The notes under the pieces: generated by a model
Databases searched by the model: none
What the model saw: only the letters and a program-made list of their open reading frames with translations
What the model was told of the DNA's origin: nothing
Origin: Ruegeria halocynthiae
GTDB taxonomy: Bacteria; Pseudomonadota; Alphaproteobacteria; Rhodobacterales; Rhodobacteraceae
Length of the DNA stretch: 40,596 nucleotides
Reading direction: 5' to 3'
Assembly (NCBI RefSeq): GCF_000743705.1
Contig: NZ_JQEZ01000009.1
Span: 2,035 to 42,630 of the forward strand
Part shown: positions 1 to 9,917 of the stretch, piece by piece
How positions within the stretch are numbered: the first letter of the stretch is position 1
Layout of the letters: every line of letters begins with the position of its first letter
Program-made: the position numbers and the translations under genes

Positions 1-1437
1 TTCACGGGCAGCGTCACAAATACGGGCACATTGTCCGCTTCGGCGACAATTACCAATGATACAGATGCGTTTGCGGCGATGGCGGTTGGTGTCTGGGCAG
101 ATGACATGCAGGGGACGTTCTCGAACAGCGGCATAGTCACGGCTAAGGCCGCGGCTGCGTTCGAGGCGAACGCCTATGGATTGTATTTTGACAACTTTGA
201 CGGTGAGATCACGAAAGTTGGGGAGATCTCGGCAACCTCCGATACCGGCGATGCTTATGCCATCTACCTTGGTACCGGCTCTGGTATCCTCAACCTGACC
301 AGCTCGGACAAGGTCAGCGGCCTGATTCGCGTACAGGACCACAACGTCAAGCTGGACGCGGTCGGCGGCAGTGCGATCTTCGAATTCGAAGACGCTACTC
401 CGGGCGCAGGAACTTTTACCACCACTGCTTCAGACGGCCGGTCGGCTTGGTTTGTACAGGACGAAGGCGGCGCAGCCCCGGTCTACGCCAGTGTTGATGC
501 ATCCGAAGTGCTGAACTCGGGCGAGGTGACGGCGTTCTATGGCAGTGTGGTTGGTTCCTCCACAGCCGCGCTGCGCTATGCGCCGCAAGCACAGGTCACG
601 CGCAATACAACCACGGGCCATGTATCTGGCCTGACCTTTGGCGCCTTCCGCCCCTATGTCATTGTCGATGCCGCGACGCGCAGGTTTGAGAACCTGCCCG
701 ACACCGATGCTGATGTCACCCTGTTCAACGGCAGCGCCGGGTATTCCGGCCAGTTGGAAAACGGCCTTGCCGTAGCACTGGGTCTGGGTGTCTTCCGTTC
801 GAATGGGGATACCAATACGACCGACTTCGACACTGACGGCTTTTATTTGGACGCTTCTGTGGGTCGTCAGATTGGTGCTTACACAATTGAGGCTGGACTG
901 GGCTATGGCTGGTTGTCGACCGACAAGTCGCGCCAGATCACTGGCAGCGCGGATGCAAATGCGGATTACGACAGCACGCTGCTTACAGCTTATGTCGGAG
1001 CCGAGCGCGCGTTTGATGTTGGTGACGGTTTTGGACTGCTGGGCTTTGGTGGCCTCCGCTATACCCGTCAGAAGGATAACCGCTACACCGAAACCGGATC
1101 CTCAGCAAACGCCACTGTCGGCAACAGCACCACCGATGTGATTGAGGTCCGTCTGGGCGTCGAAGCCGAGAAATCGCTGGGCGACGGCGGTCTTGTGATT
1201 GGTCAACTGTCCGGCGTCCTGCGCCGGGACCTGGGAGATACCGAGGCCGCAGTGACCGTATTCTCATCAACTCAGTCGCTGTCCTTTGCCTCCACCGATT
1301 TCACGGGGGCAAGTGTTCTGGTCGGATACGAGCATGAGTTTGTCACAGATATGCTGTTCGAAGTGAATGCCGAACAGGAAATCGGCAGAGACGCACAGGG
1401 ACCAAATTTCCGGGCCGGGGTGCGATGGTCGTTTTGA
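1..1437 (+). CDS. Autotransporter (type Va) adhesin, 3' part only
   Basis: The reading frame is open from base 1, so the gene begins upstream of the window; a TTG at 31 is not a credible start. What remains is the end of a beta-helical passenger (an NTGTLSASA-type repeat, then a linker DAYAIYLGTGSGILNL) followed by an outer-membrane beta-barrel of about 270 residues that starts near FGAFRPYVIVD and ends in WSF, the usual C-terminal aromatic for BAM-dependent insertion. The barrel and the linker match the intact autotransporter at 14348-18628 closely over their whole length (both contain NAEQEIG and STDFTG near the end), so the two are paralogues. The stop codon lies 51 bases before the ATG of the giant autotransporter, and the two may share a transcript. 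It presumably acts as a surface adhesin; the ligand is unknown. Confidence 0.9.
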   Translation, partial: FTGSVTNTGTLSASATITNDTDAFAAMAVGVWADDMQGTFSNSGIVTAKAAAAFEANAYGLYFDNFDGEITKVGEISATSDTGDAYAIYLGTGSGILNLTSSDKVSGLIRVQDHNVKLDAVGGSAIFEFEDATPGAGTFTTTASDGRSAWFVQDEGGAAPVYASVDASEVLNSGEVTAFYGSVVGSSTAALRYAPQAQVTRNTTTGHVSGLTFGAFRPYVIVDAATRRFENLPDTDADVTLFNGSAGYSGQLENGLAVALGLGVFRSNGDTNTTDFDTDGFYLDASVGRQIGAYTIEAGLGYGWLSTDKSRQITGSADANADYDSTLLTAYVGAERAFDVGDGFGLLGFGGLRYTRQKDNRYTETGSSANATVGNSTTDVIEVRLGVEAEKSLGDGGLVIGQLSGVLRRDLGDTEAAVTVFSSTQSLSFASTDFTGASVLVGYEHEFVTDMLFEVNAEQEIGRDAQGPNFRAGVRWSF

Positions 1438-1487
1438 AATCTTTGGCCCGATCCAAAATCACCAAGCAAGCAGTTGGGGAAAACCTG

Positions 1488-4400
1488 ATGAATGGTCTAA
1501 AAACACACCTTACGCAAAGTGAATGTGTCAGCCTTCTCAAGGTGACGACTGCATTGCAGAGTGTAACTGATTTGATCCGAATTGGCGCGCGTTTCAAGAC
1601 GTCAGGCTATCTGAACTTGCCTTCAGCTTCGGTCGGTCTGATGGGCGTTTGGATAGTAACGGCCTCGTCAGCCACAGCGGCCTCGTGTGACACTAGCGAA
1701 ACTTCGTCGACTGAGTACTTTTGTACCGGCGATGTTTTGGAAACTAACATTGACGCAACCGACCTTGATGACGATATCAGCGAAATCATCTTTAACGATA
1801 TCAACTCGTCCGAATACGAAGGCACTTATGTGTTCTCGGTTGACAATACCGGCGACGAAGGCAACAGCCACGGTGATAATGGCGACGACGTCAACGGTAT
1901 CCTTGTCTATTACGACGGGAGCGACTCCACTATCGAAGTCAGTGGGGGCGACGATACGCCTGTCATGTCACTTAATGGTGCTGGCGGGAATGGTCACTCG
2001 GGCAAAGACAGGACCAGTGTCACCAGTAGCGGCAATGGCGGCAATGGTGGTGATGGCGGTACTCTTGAGGACGCACAAATCTTAACCTTTGTAGAAGGTA
2101 CTGTCAGCGGCGACGGCTTTAGTGCGGTGGAAGTCACGGCATCTGGGGGCAATGGTGGTTCCGGTGGTCACGGCAAGAATTACGCGACGATCACTGATGG
2201 TACGGGCGGCGATGGCGGCAATGGTGGTGATGGCGCGACGGCTGAACTGAATATTGATTTGAATGCGAGTCTCAATATCAATGTCAATGGTGAGGAACAG
2301 GCCGGTATCTATGTCCTCAGCTCTGGCGGTGACGGGAATGATGGCGGTGACGGCGACGGTGGTTTCGCGGCGTATGCCGGGGACGGAGGATACGGCGGTC
2401 GGGCCGGAGACGCGAATCTTTATCAATATGAGGGGTCTACCCTAATCGTTGAGACAGACGGTCAATTGGCGCACGCTGTCGAGGTGATCAGCCGAGGCGG
2501 CGATGGCGGCGACGGTGGTGATGCGACCAACAGTATCGGTGATGCCTATGGCGGCGATGGTGCTTCGGGCGGGGATGGCGGAACTGTCACAGTTGAAATT
2601 GATGACGCAACGCTGACGACGAATGGCGACGATTCAATTGGTATTCTCGCGCGATCCTACGGCGGTGCCGGTGGTGATGGTGGTAGCGGTAACTCCGACG
2701 TTCTTGACGGCGACGGTGGATCGTCCAGTGGCTCTGGCAATGCGGGTGATGTCAACGTCACTTTTGGAGGAACCCTAACGACGACCGGCAGTGGCGATGA
2801 TTCCGATGACGATGGTGACGACTACACAACCACGTCCAGCGGCATTCTTGCGCAATCGGTTGCCGGGTTTTCAGGCGATGCCGGAGATTCTAGTGGGACG
2901 TTTGTTGCATGGGGTGCGTCATCCGAAAGTGCAGGTGATGCAGGTACCGTTACAGTAGAAGTGCTATCCGGCAGCACCATCGAAACACAAGGCACATACT
3001 CCGTCGGTATCGAAGCGCAATCCATTGGCGGTGGCGGTGGCAAAGGCGGATCGGCAGACGCAATCGACTCTATTGGCGGCGATGGCAGCGCCGGAGGCAA
3101 CGGTAGTAAGGTTACAATCACTGTCGATAGCGACAGCGATACAACGATCACAACGGCAAACGACTATTCAGCAGCCATCAGCGCGCAATCTGTCGGCGGC
3201 GGCGGCGGCAAAAGCGGCGGCGGATCAGGGTTGGCGACAATCGGTGGCACGGGCGGAACCGGTGGCGATGGCGGCCAGGTCAGCGTGTCGTTGGCCGCTG
3301 ACCTCACGACTAAAGGCGACTACTCCGAAGGCGTTTTTGTACAGTCGCTTGGCGGCGGCGGTGGCGTAGGGCATTCGACAGATGGTCTGTTTGAAAGCGT
3401 CGGCGGGTCCGGCGGGTCCGGTGGCAGTTCTGACGCCGTTTCCGTCGAGCATGTTCTTGGGAACATTTCCACATCAGGCATAGATTCCGACGGTGTCGAT
3501 CTGCAATCCATCGGCGGCGGTGGTGGCAAGGGTGCCTCGTCCATGGATATCGGCGTAGAGGTTAGCGTTGTCGTGGGCTCTACCGGCGGGGATGGCGGCG
3601 ACGGTGGAACGGTCACGTATTCCGACAAGGATGACACAGCCTACTCCATCACCACGGCCAAGGAATACTCGGCAGGCATTTCGGCGCAGTCCGGCGGCGG
3701 CGGCGGCGGCAATTCCGGCAGTGTCACCAACATTACGGCAAGTGTTGGTGTTGGGGTCGCGGTGGGATCAACCGAAGACGCCGCGAGCGGTGGTGACGGA
3801 GATACGGTATCCGTGGAAACCCATGCGAATATCACGACCTTCGGGGAGCATTCCGACGGTATTTTTGCGCAAAGCTATGGCGGCGGCGGCGGCAATGCGG
3901 GCCAGTTGGTGAATGTCGATGCCGGGTATGATTTCGGGGCGGTTTCCGTCTCGACCGGTGGGGCCGGTGGCACTGGAGGCGATGGCGGGGCGGTCAGCGT
4001 AACCTCAGACGGTGATATTTCGACGTCTTCGGCGCATTCCTTTGGTATTTATGCGCAGTCAGCGGGCGGCAGTGGCGGCAAATCCAGCAGCATCTACACG
4101 ATCAATTCATCCTCAGTAGATTCTGTCGCGATTTCTACCGGGGCGTCTGGCGGTGACGGCGGAGACGCAGCCGCGGTCACGGTAAACAACACGGGAAATG
4201 TTACAACAGACGACGAAAGCTCCACGGCGATCTATGCCCAGTCTGTCGGCGGTGGCGGTGGCAATTCCGGCACGACCTTTTCGTTTGATGCTGTGTCGAC
4301 GGCATCGGTGACGGTCTCTGTGGGCGGCACCGGCGGAGATGGCGGAAGTTCAGACGTCGTGACCGTGACCAACTCGGGCAAGATCGCCGCAAAAGGTGAC

Positions 4401-7400
4401 AACTCTGACGGCATTTTTGCTCAAAGTCTCGCGGGCGGTGGCGGTAATTCTGGCAGCACCTATTCCGGCTCGGGGATTTCGGGTGCCGATGTTGCGGTTG
4501 CGATCGGCGGTTATGCCGGTGACGGAGATGCATCCGGGGCGGTCAGTATTAAGAATATGGGCGACGTTACCGTTTCAGGCTCGAACGGAAGCGCTATTTA
4601 TGCCGAAAGCCGCGGGGGCAGCGGCGGCAAATCGGGGTCGGTCATGGCCTTTGATGTGGCGTCGTATGGAACAGTGGATGCTGCGGTGGGCGGTGAAGGC
4701 GGCGATGGCGGAACCGCAAGCACTGTTTATGTCGAAAACTATGGCAATCTAACCGTAAACGGCGACAACGGTGTGGGTATCTACGCCAATTCCCAAGGCG
4801 GCGAGGGCGGAAACAGCGGCACTGTTATCGCGACGTCAGTGATTACGGCTGACGCCATTAGTGTTGGTATCGGGGCAGGTGGCGGCGCAGGCGGTACTGC
4901 GGATGACACAAGCGTCTATAACTATGGGTCAATCACGACGTCGAAAGATCTGGGCTACGGAATTCTGGCGCAAAGCATCGGTGGTGCAGGGGGGAACGCC
5001 AGCACGGTGATCAGCGCAGATCTTCTGAGCGGCATTTTGGCTGATGATACGGGCGGCATATCGGGTGACGTCGAAGTCGCTATTGGTGGTAGTGGCGGCG
5101 ACGGAGGTTCCGCCGGTACAGTTTACGTGGAAAGCAACGGCAAAATTTCGACCTCGGGTGAGAAGGCATATGGCATTCTGGCTCAGAGTATTGGCGGCAA
5201 CGGTGGATCAGGCGGTTCCGTATACACGTTTGATTTCAATTTCCTGTCGACGTCATCTGCGACGTTCAAAGTGTCGGTTGGCGGCTCTGGTGCCGGCGGG
5301 GCTGCATCAGATACAGTGCAAGTCGTCAACAATCACCGGATCATCACAGACGGCATCTATGCCCACGGCATTTTTGGGCAAAGTGTTGGGGGGTCCGGCG
5401 GTAGTGGTGGCAGTGTCACCGCAGTCGGGCTTTCGACGACAACAAAATTTGATTTGGGTGTTTCGGTTGCCGTTGGGGGCGAAGGTGGTGATGGCTCTGC
5501 CGGTGCCGAAGTAGACATCGTAAACAACGGTGTTATCAAGGCTCTGAACAATGGGGCTGCAGGCATCTATGCACAAAGCATCGGTGGCGATGGCGGCGAT
5601 GGCGGTTCCGCTACGACATACGTGTTGGATTACACAGGCAGCACTGGGAACAGTGCCGGTGTTTCGCTCTCACTCGCCGTTGGTGGCGAGGGTGGAACAG
5701 GAAATGACGGTGATATTGTCCGCGTAACCAATTCCGGCTTGATCCATACGGGTGGGTCGAGCGGCGACGGTATTTTTGCTCAGTCCGTTGGTGGAGGTGG
5801 TGGTGATGGCGGTTCGGCCGAGGCGACTTCCATAGCCTATGTTTCAAGTGCAGATGATTATAAAAACGTAAGCTTTGAGGTCGGTGTCGAACTTGGTGGT
5901 TCGGGCGGCAGCGGCGGTGACGGTGGCTTAGTTGACGTGGTCAACGAGGGTAAAATTGTCACGACAAATGACGTCTCAGTCGGCATTTTCGCGCAATCTG
6001 TCGGGGGCGGCGGCGGGACTGGCGGGGAATCCGGATCGACCAGTTCGTCGTCTTCGGATGGGTCGACATCCTGGGTCGATATCGCCGAAGAAATTGCCAG
6101 CGATGTTTGGGACACTGGTGTAAGCACTTACACGCTCTATTCCCTTTACCAGAACTACAGCAGCTATTTCACCAACTGGACTGTCTCGATTGGTGGGGAT
6201 GGTGGCGCGGCCGGGGATGGCGGCGAGGTGGATGTAAACAACAGCGACACAATCACCACCTATGGTGTCGATTCAACCGCGATCTATGCCCAGTCGGTTG
6301 GCGGTGGTGGCGGGTCCGGCGGTACAGGCACCGGAGCTTCGATTAAAACCAAGGTGGAGATCGGCGGAACCGCAGGTGCGGGTGGGCATGGCGGCTCTGT
6401 AAACGTTATAAACTCGGGCGATATCACCACAAGCGGGGTGCGCGCCAATGGGATCTGGGCGCAGTCGGTTGGCGGCGGCGGCGGTGATGCCGGTGATGTC
6501 GAAGGCGCGTTTGGGGCAGGCATTGACGATCTTGTCGGCACCAATTTTTCGATTGATATCGGTGCAAACTATGACGGCGACGCAGGCAATGGGGGTGACG
6601 GTGGCGACGTTTCGGTGCAGTCCACAAATGCCGACATCAATACCTTTGGTGAAAATTCGGTGGGTATCTGGGCACAATCTGTGGGTGGCGGCGGCGGCAC
6701 AGCAGGCAGTATCGCGCTGTCCTTCTACATCGCGGGTTCAAATGGCGCAGAGGGCGACAGCGGTGATGTTGACGTGGCGCTGGACGGCGCAAATGTCATT
6801 TCGACCGGTGACTATTCGTTTGGGGTCTTTGCACAATCAAGCAGTGGGTCTTATGAAACATCTGATGTCAGCGATCTGGATGATTATTTCACTTATGACG
6901 GGGACGCCTCGTACGATTCCGGTGACGTGAATATCAGCCTTACCAACGCATCAAACATCGATGTGTCAGGAGAATACAGCCGGGCTATCTTAGCCGCATC
7001 GACTGGATATGACAGCGCTGGTGCGATCTCCATCAACGTTGGAGAAGGCAGCTCGATTTCCGGCAGCGACGGCAATGCTCATGTGATTTCGCTTTACGAC
7101 GGCAACAGCAATGTGATCAACAACTACGGTACGATCGCGGACGAAGACTTCACCGACACAAGCCGCGAAGATGACGTTTATGTGATCTATACGGATGTCT
7201 CCAGCGACGATTACGACAGCTCTGGCATGGACGGCCAAGGCGCGATTACCATTTCCAACTACGGGACGATTTCGGGCTCGGTCAAACTGTTTGAAAATGC
7301 GACGGGCAGTACGTTTCAGAACGAGTCCGGTGGGGTGTTCAACATGGGGTCCATTGTCGATCTGGGTAGTGGTGGCGGTACGCTGAGCAACTCGGGTATC

Positions 7401-8963
7401 TTGTCACCCGGCGGATCAGATCATGTATTCACGACTACGATTTCAGGTGGAACGCTTGTGCAGAGTGGTACTGGCAAGCTTCTGATAGATTTGGAGATGA
7501 ACACAGCGTCAGATGACGAGAACGCTGACGTGATCATTGCCAACAATGTGACATCTCTGGATGGATCTTTGAAGGTGAACGCCACCGGGGTTAACAATAT
7601 TTCCGGCGGGGGCAGCGGGTCTGTCTACGTTTTTGTTTCCGATGACCTCAGTGCTGAGGACCTGACAATATCGGACAGCTTGCTGGTTGACTATGAAGTT
7701 GCGCTTGTTTCGGGCGAAGACGTCACAATCGATGGTACAACTTATTCGGACACCGATGCGGTCGAGTTGAGCTATACCTTCAATGCAAGGCCTTCCGGTG
7801 TAAACGAGAATACGACGAACCTCATCCGCTATCTCGGACGCAATAACTTTGGAGATACAGGATCGGATGACTCTGGAGATACAGGATCGGATGACTCGGA
7901 CGCTTCTGGCGGTACGGATGTAAATGGCCAAAATGTGCAAGATGCTATCGCGTCGGTTTTTAATGATCTCCTGAACGCTGAAAGCGTTGAGGAGCTCGAA
8001 ACAATTTCTGCAGCGCATATTGTCGATGAAACGGGGGCTGCGTTGTTCGCGGCGCGTCAGGCCAGCCACGCTATACACAATCATCTGCGCTCCTGTCCGT
8101 CGCTTAGTCAAGCTGGCACTGGTGAATTCATGCGCGAAAACGATTGTGGTTGGGTTGGTTTTACTGGAAGTGTAAGCACCTATGAAAACGCCGGAGGAGG
8201 TGCTTCCGTCGACGAAAGCACCTATGGGTTCATTGCCGGTGGACAGCGCATCATAGACTCCGGGTTGATCCTGGGCGGGCTGCTTCAAGGCGAAGACGTT
8301 GCGCTTTCTGGATCTGGTTTTGACCAAGATGGCCATAGATTCATTGCAGCTGCTGTTCTCAAGTACGAAAACGGTCCGGTAACCTTTTCCTTCTCAACGG
8401 CTTATGGTCATCAGAACCTTGATCAGCAGCGTCAATACTTTGTCGGTGGGGCGGGCTACGAAGCCAATTCAGATGTGACGAGCCACAGCTTCTCAGCTGA
8501 TGCGCGCGTAACTTACCTTCAGGAGTTCACAGCGAGTTATTTGCGCTGGGGGATGGGATTGGGGCTGTATCATACCCGCCAGAATGGCTTTAAGGAGTCT
8601 GGAGATGGTCACCTGAATTGGGCCATTCAAAGTTCAGACGATACGGATGTGGTGCTGAGACCGACCCTGGAGTTTGGCCATCTGTTTGGAGAGGGTGGTG
8701 CTCTCGGACGAGTTTACGCCTCTGCCGGGCTATCGGCAAATTTGACTGATCCAAGCAATCAGGTTAACGGCAGTTTGATTGGCTTGAGTAGTGATGAGCA
8801 GATGGCTCATGTGTTCAACTATGATCGCTACGCCGCCGAATTTCGCCTTGGTTTGGACTATCAAATTGAGGAGAATGCACGGATCACCATCCGAGGAGGT
8901 GGAAGTTTCTCAGAAAACTCCCGAACAGGTGATTTGTCGGTTACTGCACGTTGGATGTTTTGA
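1488..8963 (+). CDS. Giant glycine-rich autotransporter adhesin (about 2491 aa)
   Basis: This predicted type Va autotransporter has a very long passenger. I chose the ATG at 1488 because GGGGAAA precedes it by a suitable distance; the frame is open back to an ATG at 1425 that overlaps the previous gene. The N-terminus is an extended signal of about 65 residues with a hydrophobic stretch near 46-64 and a likely cleavage after SATAA. The passenger, roughly residues 120-1830, has about 22 copies of a 50-75-residue beta-helix unit built on GDGG-rich turns and a signature such as GIFAQSVGGGGG. A less repetitive domain follows, then an acidic linker with two GDTGSDDS units. The barrel covers about the last 310 residues and ends in RWMF. 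This barrel is only distantly like those of the other two autotransporters here, so it belongs to another subfamily. It probably functions in adhesion or biofilm; no protease catalytic triad was recognised. Confidence 0.9.
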   Translation: MNGLKTHLTQSECVSLLKVTTALQSVTDLIRIGARFKTSGYLNLPSASVGLMGVWIVTASSATAASCDTSETSSTEYFCTGDVLETNIDATDLDDDISEIIFNDINSSEYEGTYVFSVDNTGDEGNSHGDNGDDVNGILVYYDGSDSTIEVSGGDDTPVMSLNGAGGNGHSGKDRTSVTSSGNGGNGGDGGTLEDAQILTFVEGTVSGDGFSAVEVTASGGNGGSGGHGKNYATITDGTGGDGGNGGDGATAELNIDLNASLNINVNGEEQAGIYVLSSGGDGNDGGDGDGGFAAYAGDGGYGGRAGDANLYQYEGSTLIVETDGQLAHAVEVISRGGDGGDGGDATNSIGDAYGGDGASGGDGGTVTVEIDDATLTTNGDDSIGILARSYGGAGGDGGSGNSDVLDGDGGSSSGSGNAGDVNVTFGGTLTTTGSGDDSDDDGDDYTTTSSGILAQSVAGFSGDAGDSSGTFVAWGASSESAGDAGTVTVEVLSGSTIETQGTYSVGIEAQSIGGGGGKGGSADAIDSIGGDGSAGGNGSKVTITVDSDSDTTITTANDYSAAISAQSVGGGGGKSGGGSGLATIGGTGGTGGDGGQVSVSLAADLTTKGDYSEGVFVQSLGGGGGVGHSTDGLFESVGGSGGSGGSSDAVSVEHVLGNISTSGIDSDGVDLQSIGGGGGKGASSMDIGVEVSVVVGSTGGDGGDGGTVTYSDKDDTAYSITTAKEYSAGISAQSGGGGGGNSGSVTNITASVGVGVAVGSTEDAASGGDGDTVSVETHANITTFGEHSDGIFAQSYGGGGGNAGQLVNVDAGYDFGAVSVSTGGAGGTGGDGGAVSVTSDGDISTSSAHSFGIYAQSAGGSGGKSSSIYTINSSSVDSVAISTGASGGDGGDAAAVTVNNTGNVTTDDESSTAIYAQSVGGGGGNSGTTFSFDAVSTASVTVSVGGTGGDGGSSDVVTVTNSGKIAAKGDNSDGIFAQSLAGGGGNSGSTYSGSGISGADVAVAIGGYAGDGDASGAVSIKNMGDVTVSGSNGSAIYAESRGGSGGKSGSVMAFDVASYGTVDAAVGGEGGDGGTASTVYVENYGNLTVNGDNGVGIYANSQGGEGGNSGTVIATSVITADAISVGIGAGGGAGGTADDTSVYNYGSITTSKDLGYGILAQSIGGAGGNASTVISADLLSGILADDTGGISGDVEVAIGGSGGDGGSAGTVYVESNGKISTSGEKAYGILAQSIGGNGGSGGSVYTFDFNFLSTSSATFKVSVGGSGAGGAASDTVQVVNNHRIITDGIYAHGIFGQSVGGSGGSGGSVTAVGLSTTTKFDLGVSVAVGGEGGDGSAGAEVDIVNNGVIKALNNGAAGIYAQSIGGDGGDGGSATTYVLDYTGSTGNSAGVSLSLAVGGEGGTGNDGDIVRVTNSGLIHTGGSSGDGIFAQSVGGGGGDGGSAEATSIAYVSSADDYKNVSFEVGVELGGSGGSGGDGGLVDVVNEGKIVTTNDVSVGIFAQSVGGGGGTGGESGSTSSSSSDGSTSWVDIAEEIASDVWDTGVSTYTLYSLYQNYSSYFTNWTVSIGGDGGAAGDGGEVDVNNSDTITTYGVDSTAIYAQSVGGGGGSGGTGTGASIKTKVEIGGTAGAGGHGGSVNVINSGDITTSGVRANGIWAQSVGGGGGDAGDVEGAFGAGIDDLVGTNFSIDIGANYDGDAGNGGDGGDVSVQSTNADINTFGENSVGIWAQSVGGGGGTAGSIALSFYIAGSNGAEGDSGDVDVALDGANVISTGDYSFGVFAQSSSGSYETSDVSDLDDYFTYDGDASYDSGDVNISLTNASNIDVSGEYSRAILAASTGYDSAGAISINVGEGSSISGSDGNAHVISLYDGNSNVINNYGTIADEDFTDTSREDDVYVIYTDVSSDDYDSSGMDGQGAITISNYGTISGSVKLFENATGSTFQNESGGVFNMGSIVDLGSGGGTLSNSGILSPGGSDHVFTTTISGGTLVQSGTGKLLIDLEMNTASDDENADVIIANNVTSLDGSLKVNATGVNNISGGGSGSVYVFVSDDLSAEDLTISDSLLVDYEVALVSGEDVTIDGTTYSDTDAVELSYTFNARPSGVNENTTNLIRYLGRNNFGDTGSDDSGDTGSDDSDASGGTDVNGQNVQDAIASVFNDLLNAESVEELETISAAHIVDETGAALFAARQASHAIHNHLRSCPSLSQAGTGEFMRENDCGWVGFTGSVSTYENAGGGASVDESTYGFIAGGQRIIDSGLILGGLLQGEDVALSGSGFDQDGHRFIAAAVLKYENGPVTFSFSTAYGHQNLDQQRQYFVGGAGYEANSDVTSHSFSADARVTYLQEFTASYLRWGMGLGLYHTRQNGFKESGDGHLNWAIQSSDDTDVVLRPTLEFGHLFGEGGALGRVYASAGLSANLTDPSNQVNGSLIGLSSDEQMAHVFNYDRYAAEFRLGLDYQIEENARITIRGGGSFSENSRTGDLSVTARWMF
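2990..6850 (+). repeat. Degenerate tandem repeats of the giant adhesin passenger
   Basis: About 22 units of 150-225 bp each encode a pattern of the form 'G(I/V)xAQSxGGGGGxxG ... GGxGGDGG'. Units are diverged at DNA level except for runs of GGC/GGT codons. Variants replace AQS with VQS, LQS, AES, ANS or GQS. This is protein-level repetition inside a coding region, not a CRISPR or intergenic array. Confidence 0.9.
7851..7898 (+). repeat. 24-bp tandem duplication encoding GDTGSDDS twice
   Basis: Two adjacent 24-base units (7851-7874 and 7875-7898) differ only in the last base. They encode an acidic linker between the passenger and the barrel part of the giant autotransporter. The near-identity suggests a recent slippage event in an otherwise diverged gene. 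Confidence 0.9.
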
Positions 8964-8980
8964 GGATGATAGTGGATTGT

Positions 8981-9000
8981 CACAAAGACGGATCTTTGTG
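8981..9000 (+). terminator. Hairpin just after the giant autotransporter
   Basis: An 8-bp perfect stem (CACAAAGA / TCTTTGTG) with a CGGA tetraloop lies 18 bases after the stop codon. No U-run follows, so it may be a 3' stabilising hairpin and not a true intrinsic terminator. Confidence 0.4.
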
Positions 9001-9050
9001 CAGTTGGAGTAATTTCAGAGACCAATTCAGCGCAAAGTCGCTTCCAATAG

Positions 9051-9338
9051 TGTCACTGTGCCTTTAATTGCTGAACGCTGGCTTCAGAAAGTTGAGCAAA
9101 ATCAGTCCCAAATAGTGCCCTTAATTTCTGGACTGTGTCATTAATTGCCGGACTGTGCATTCTGGGGATAAGTCGCGTGTCAGTCAGAAGTGAACAGGTA
9201 CAGCGACCCTTGTTATCCCTCACCAAGCTATTTGAGATCCCGGGTGGGCAACTTGTGGATATCCAAGAATTAAGGACACAAAATCAGGTCATATGTCCCA
9301 GAATGTATCTGCGTCCAGTAATTAAAGGCACAGTGACA
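9051..9338. mobile_element. 288-bp element with inverted, iteron-bearing ends
   Basis: The left end starts TGTCACTGTGCCTTTAATT, and the reverse complement of the right end, ending at 9338, reads the same for its first 19 bases. Inside, the motif GTGYCHTTAATTNCTGGA recurs: at about 9057, 9115 and 9136 on the plus strand, and at about 9316 and 9260 on the minus strand. Several direct copies of a binding motif at each end, with TGTCA tips, recall transposons of the Tn7/Tn5053 type, where the transposase binds repeated end sites. No transposase ORF fits inside, so it is either a miniature derivative or the two joined ends left after an internal deletion. The flanks (AATAG and GTCGG) do not form a target duplication. 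Confidence 0.55.
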
Positions 9339-9448
9339 GTCGGGTGAATTGTAACCGCTCGATTGGCACCGTCTGCCTGAGCTTGGGTTTGTGATCTATG
9401 ACACTGTTTTACGACGTCGTTAGCGACGTGTCTTATGCGGGGTCTGCG

Positions 9449-9827
9449 ATGGGTGGTGAAATTCTTGGTCAGGAACGGAGGCGTTTCTGGCATGACGAGG
9501 ACAAACTAGAGATTATCACGTCGATTGGTGTCGGCGGGGCAACGGTACCCAGGTGGCGCAACGCCACGAGATTGCACGACAACAGATTTACGCTTGGCGG
9601 CATGAGTTGAAGAAGAAAGGGCTTTGGTCACCCGATGCAGGGGCGCTCTTTTTTCTGTTGATGTTCCGGTCACGACCGGGGTTTCTGTGCCGCAGCTGTC
9701 TGCCCCTGAGGCATCTCCACCAACCGCAGTTGAATTGCGCTTGCCGGGAGGTCGCAGTTTGCATTTTGAAAGCGCAATGAACCCGGCCGCACCGTCGTTT
9801 CTGATCCGATCGGTGGAAGCCGCATGA
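9449..9827 (+). pseudogene. tnpA: IS66-family TnpA (accessory ORF1), frameshifted
   Basis: The sequence matches the small IS66 ORF1 protein: GQERRRFWHDEDKL at the start (an HTH region), then QRHEIARQQIYAWRHELKKK, WSPDAGALF, and an ELRLPGGRSLHFES-type C-terminus. These segments lie in different frames. One base appears lost near 9546 (after the GGATV codons) and the frame shifts again in a T-run near 9650. The stop (9825-9827) overlaps the start of the next IS66 gene by ATGA, as in intact IS66 elements. It cannot make a functional protein. Confidence 0.8.
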
Positions 9828-9917
9828 TCGGCCCCGGCACCGGTGTGCGTATGTATCTGGCTTGCGGTGTTACGGATATGCGCAAGGGGACCGCGGGGCT
9901 GGCGGCGCTCGCCCAGG
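9824..9917 (+). pseudogene. tnpB: IS66-family TnpB N-terminal fragment
   Basis: From the ATG at 9824 the frame reads like the start of IS66 TnpB ([20 protein letters not shown]). It ends abruptly after about 30 codons, at a junction near 9912-9920 where the sequence becomes an IS3-type transposase. The rest of tnpB and the whole of tnpC are missing, so a second insertion or a recombination deleted them. Confidence 0.75.

Noticed and set aside
2082..6677. Many antisense frames rich in Pro, Arg or Ser within the giant autotransporter
   Set aside because: They are the complements of GGC/GGT-rich repeat codons and have no ribosome sites or recognisable domains.
2990..6850. Resemblance to a CRISPR or intergenic repeat array
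   Set aside because: The repeats are diverged, of variable length and lie in one open frame that makes sensible beta-helix repeats.
7509..8336. Antisense frame of 275 codons opposite the barrel of the giant autotransporter
   Set aside because: The plus strand has a clear autotransporter barrel here; the antisense product shows no domain and no start signal.
9046..9343. Target-site duplication for the 288-bp element
   Set aside because: The flanking bases AATAG and GTCGG do not match, so no duplication is claimed.
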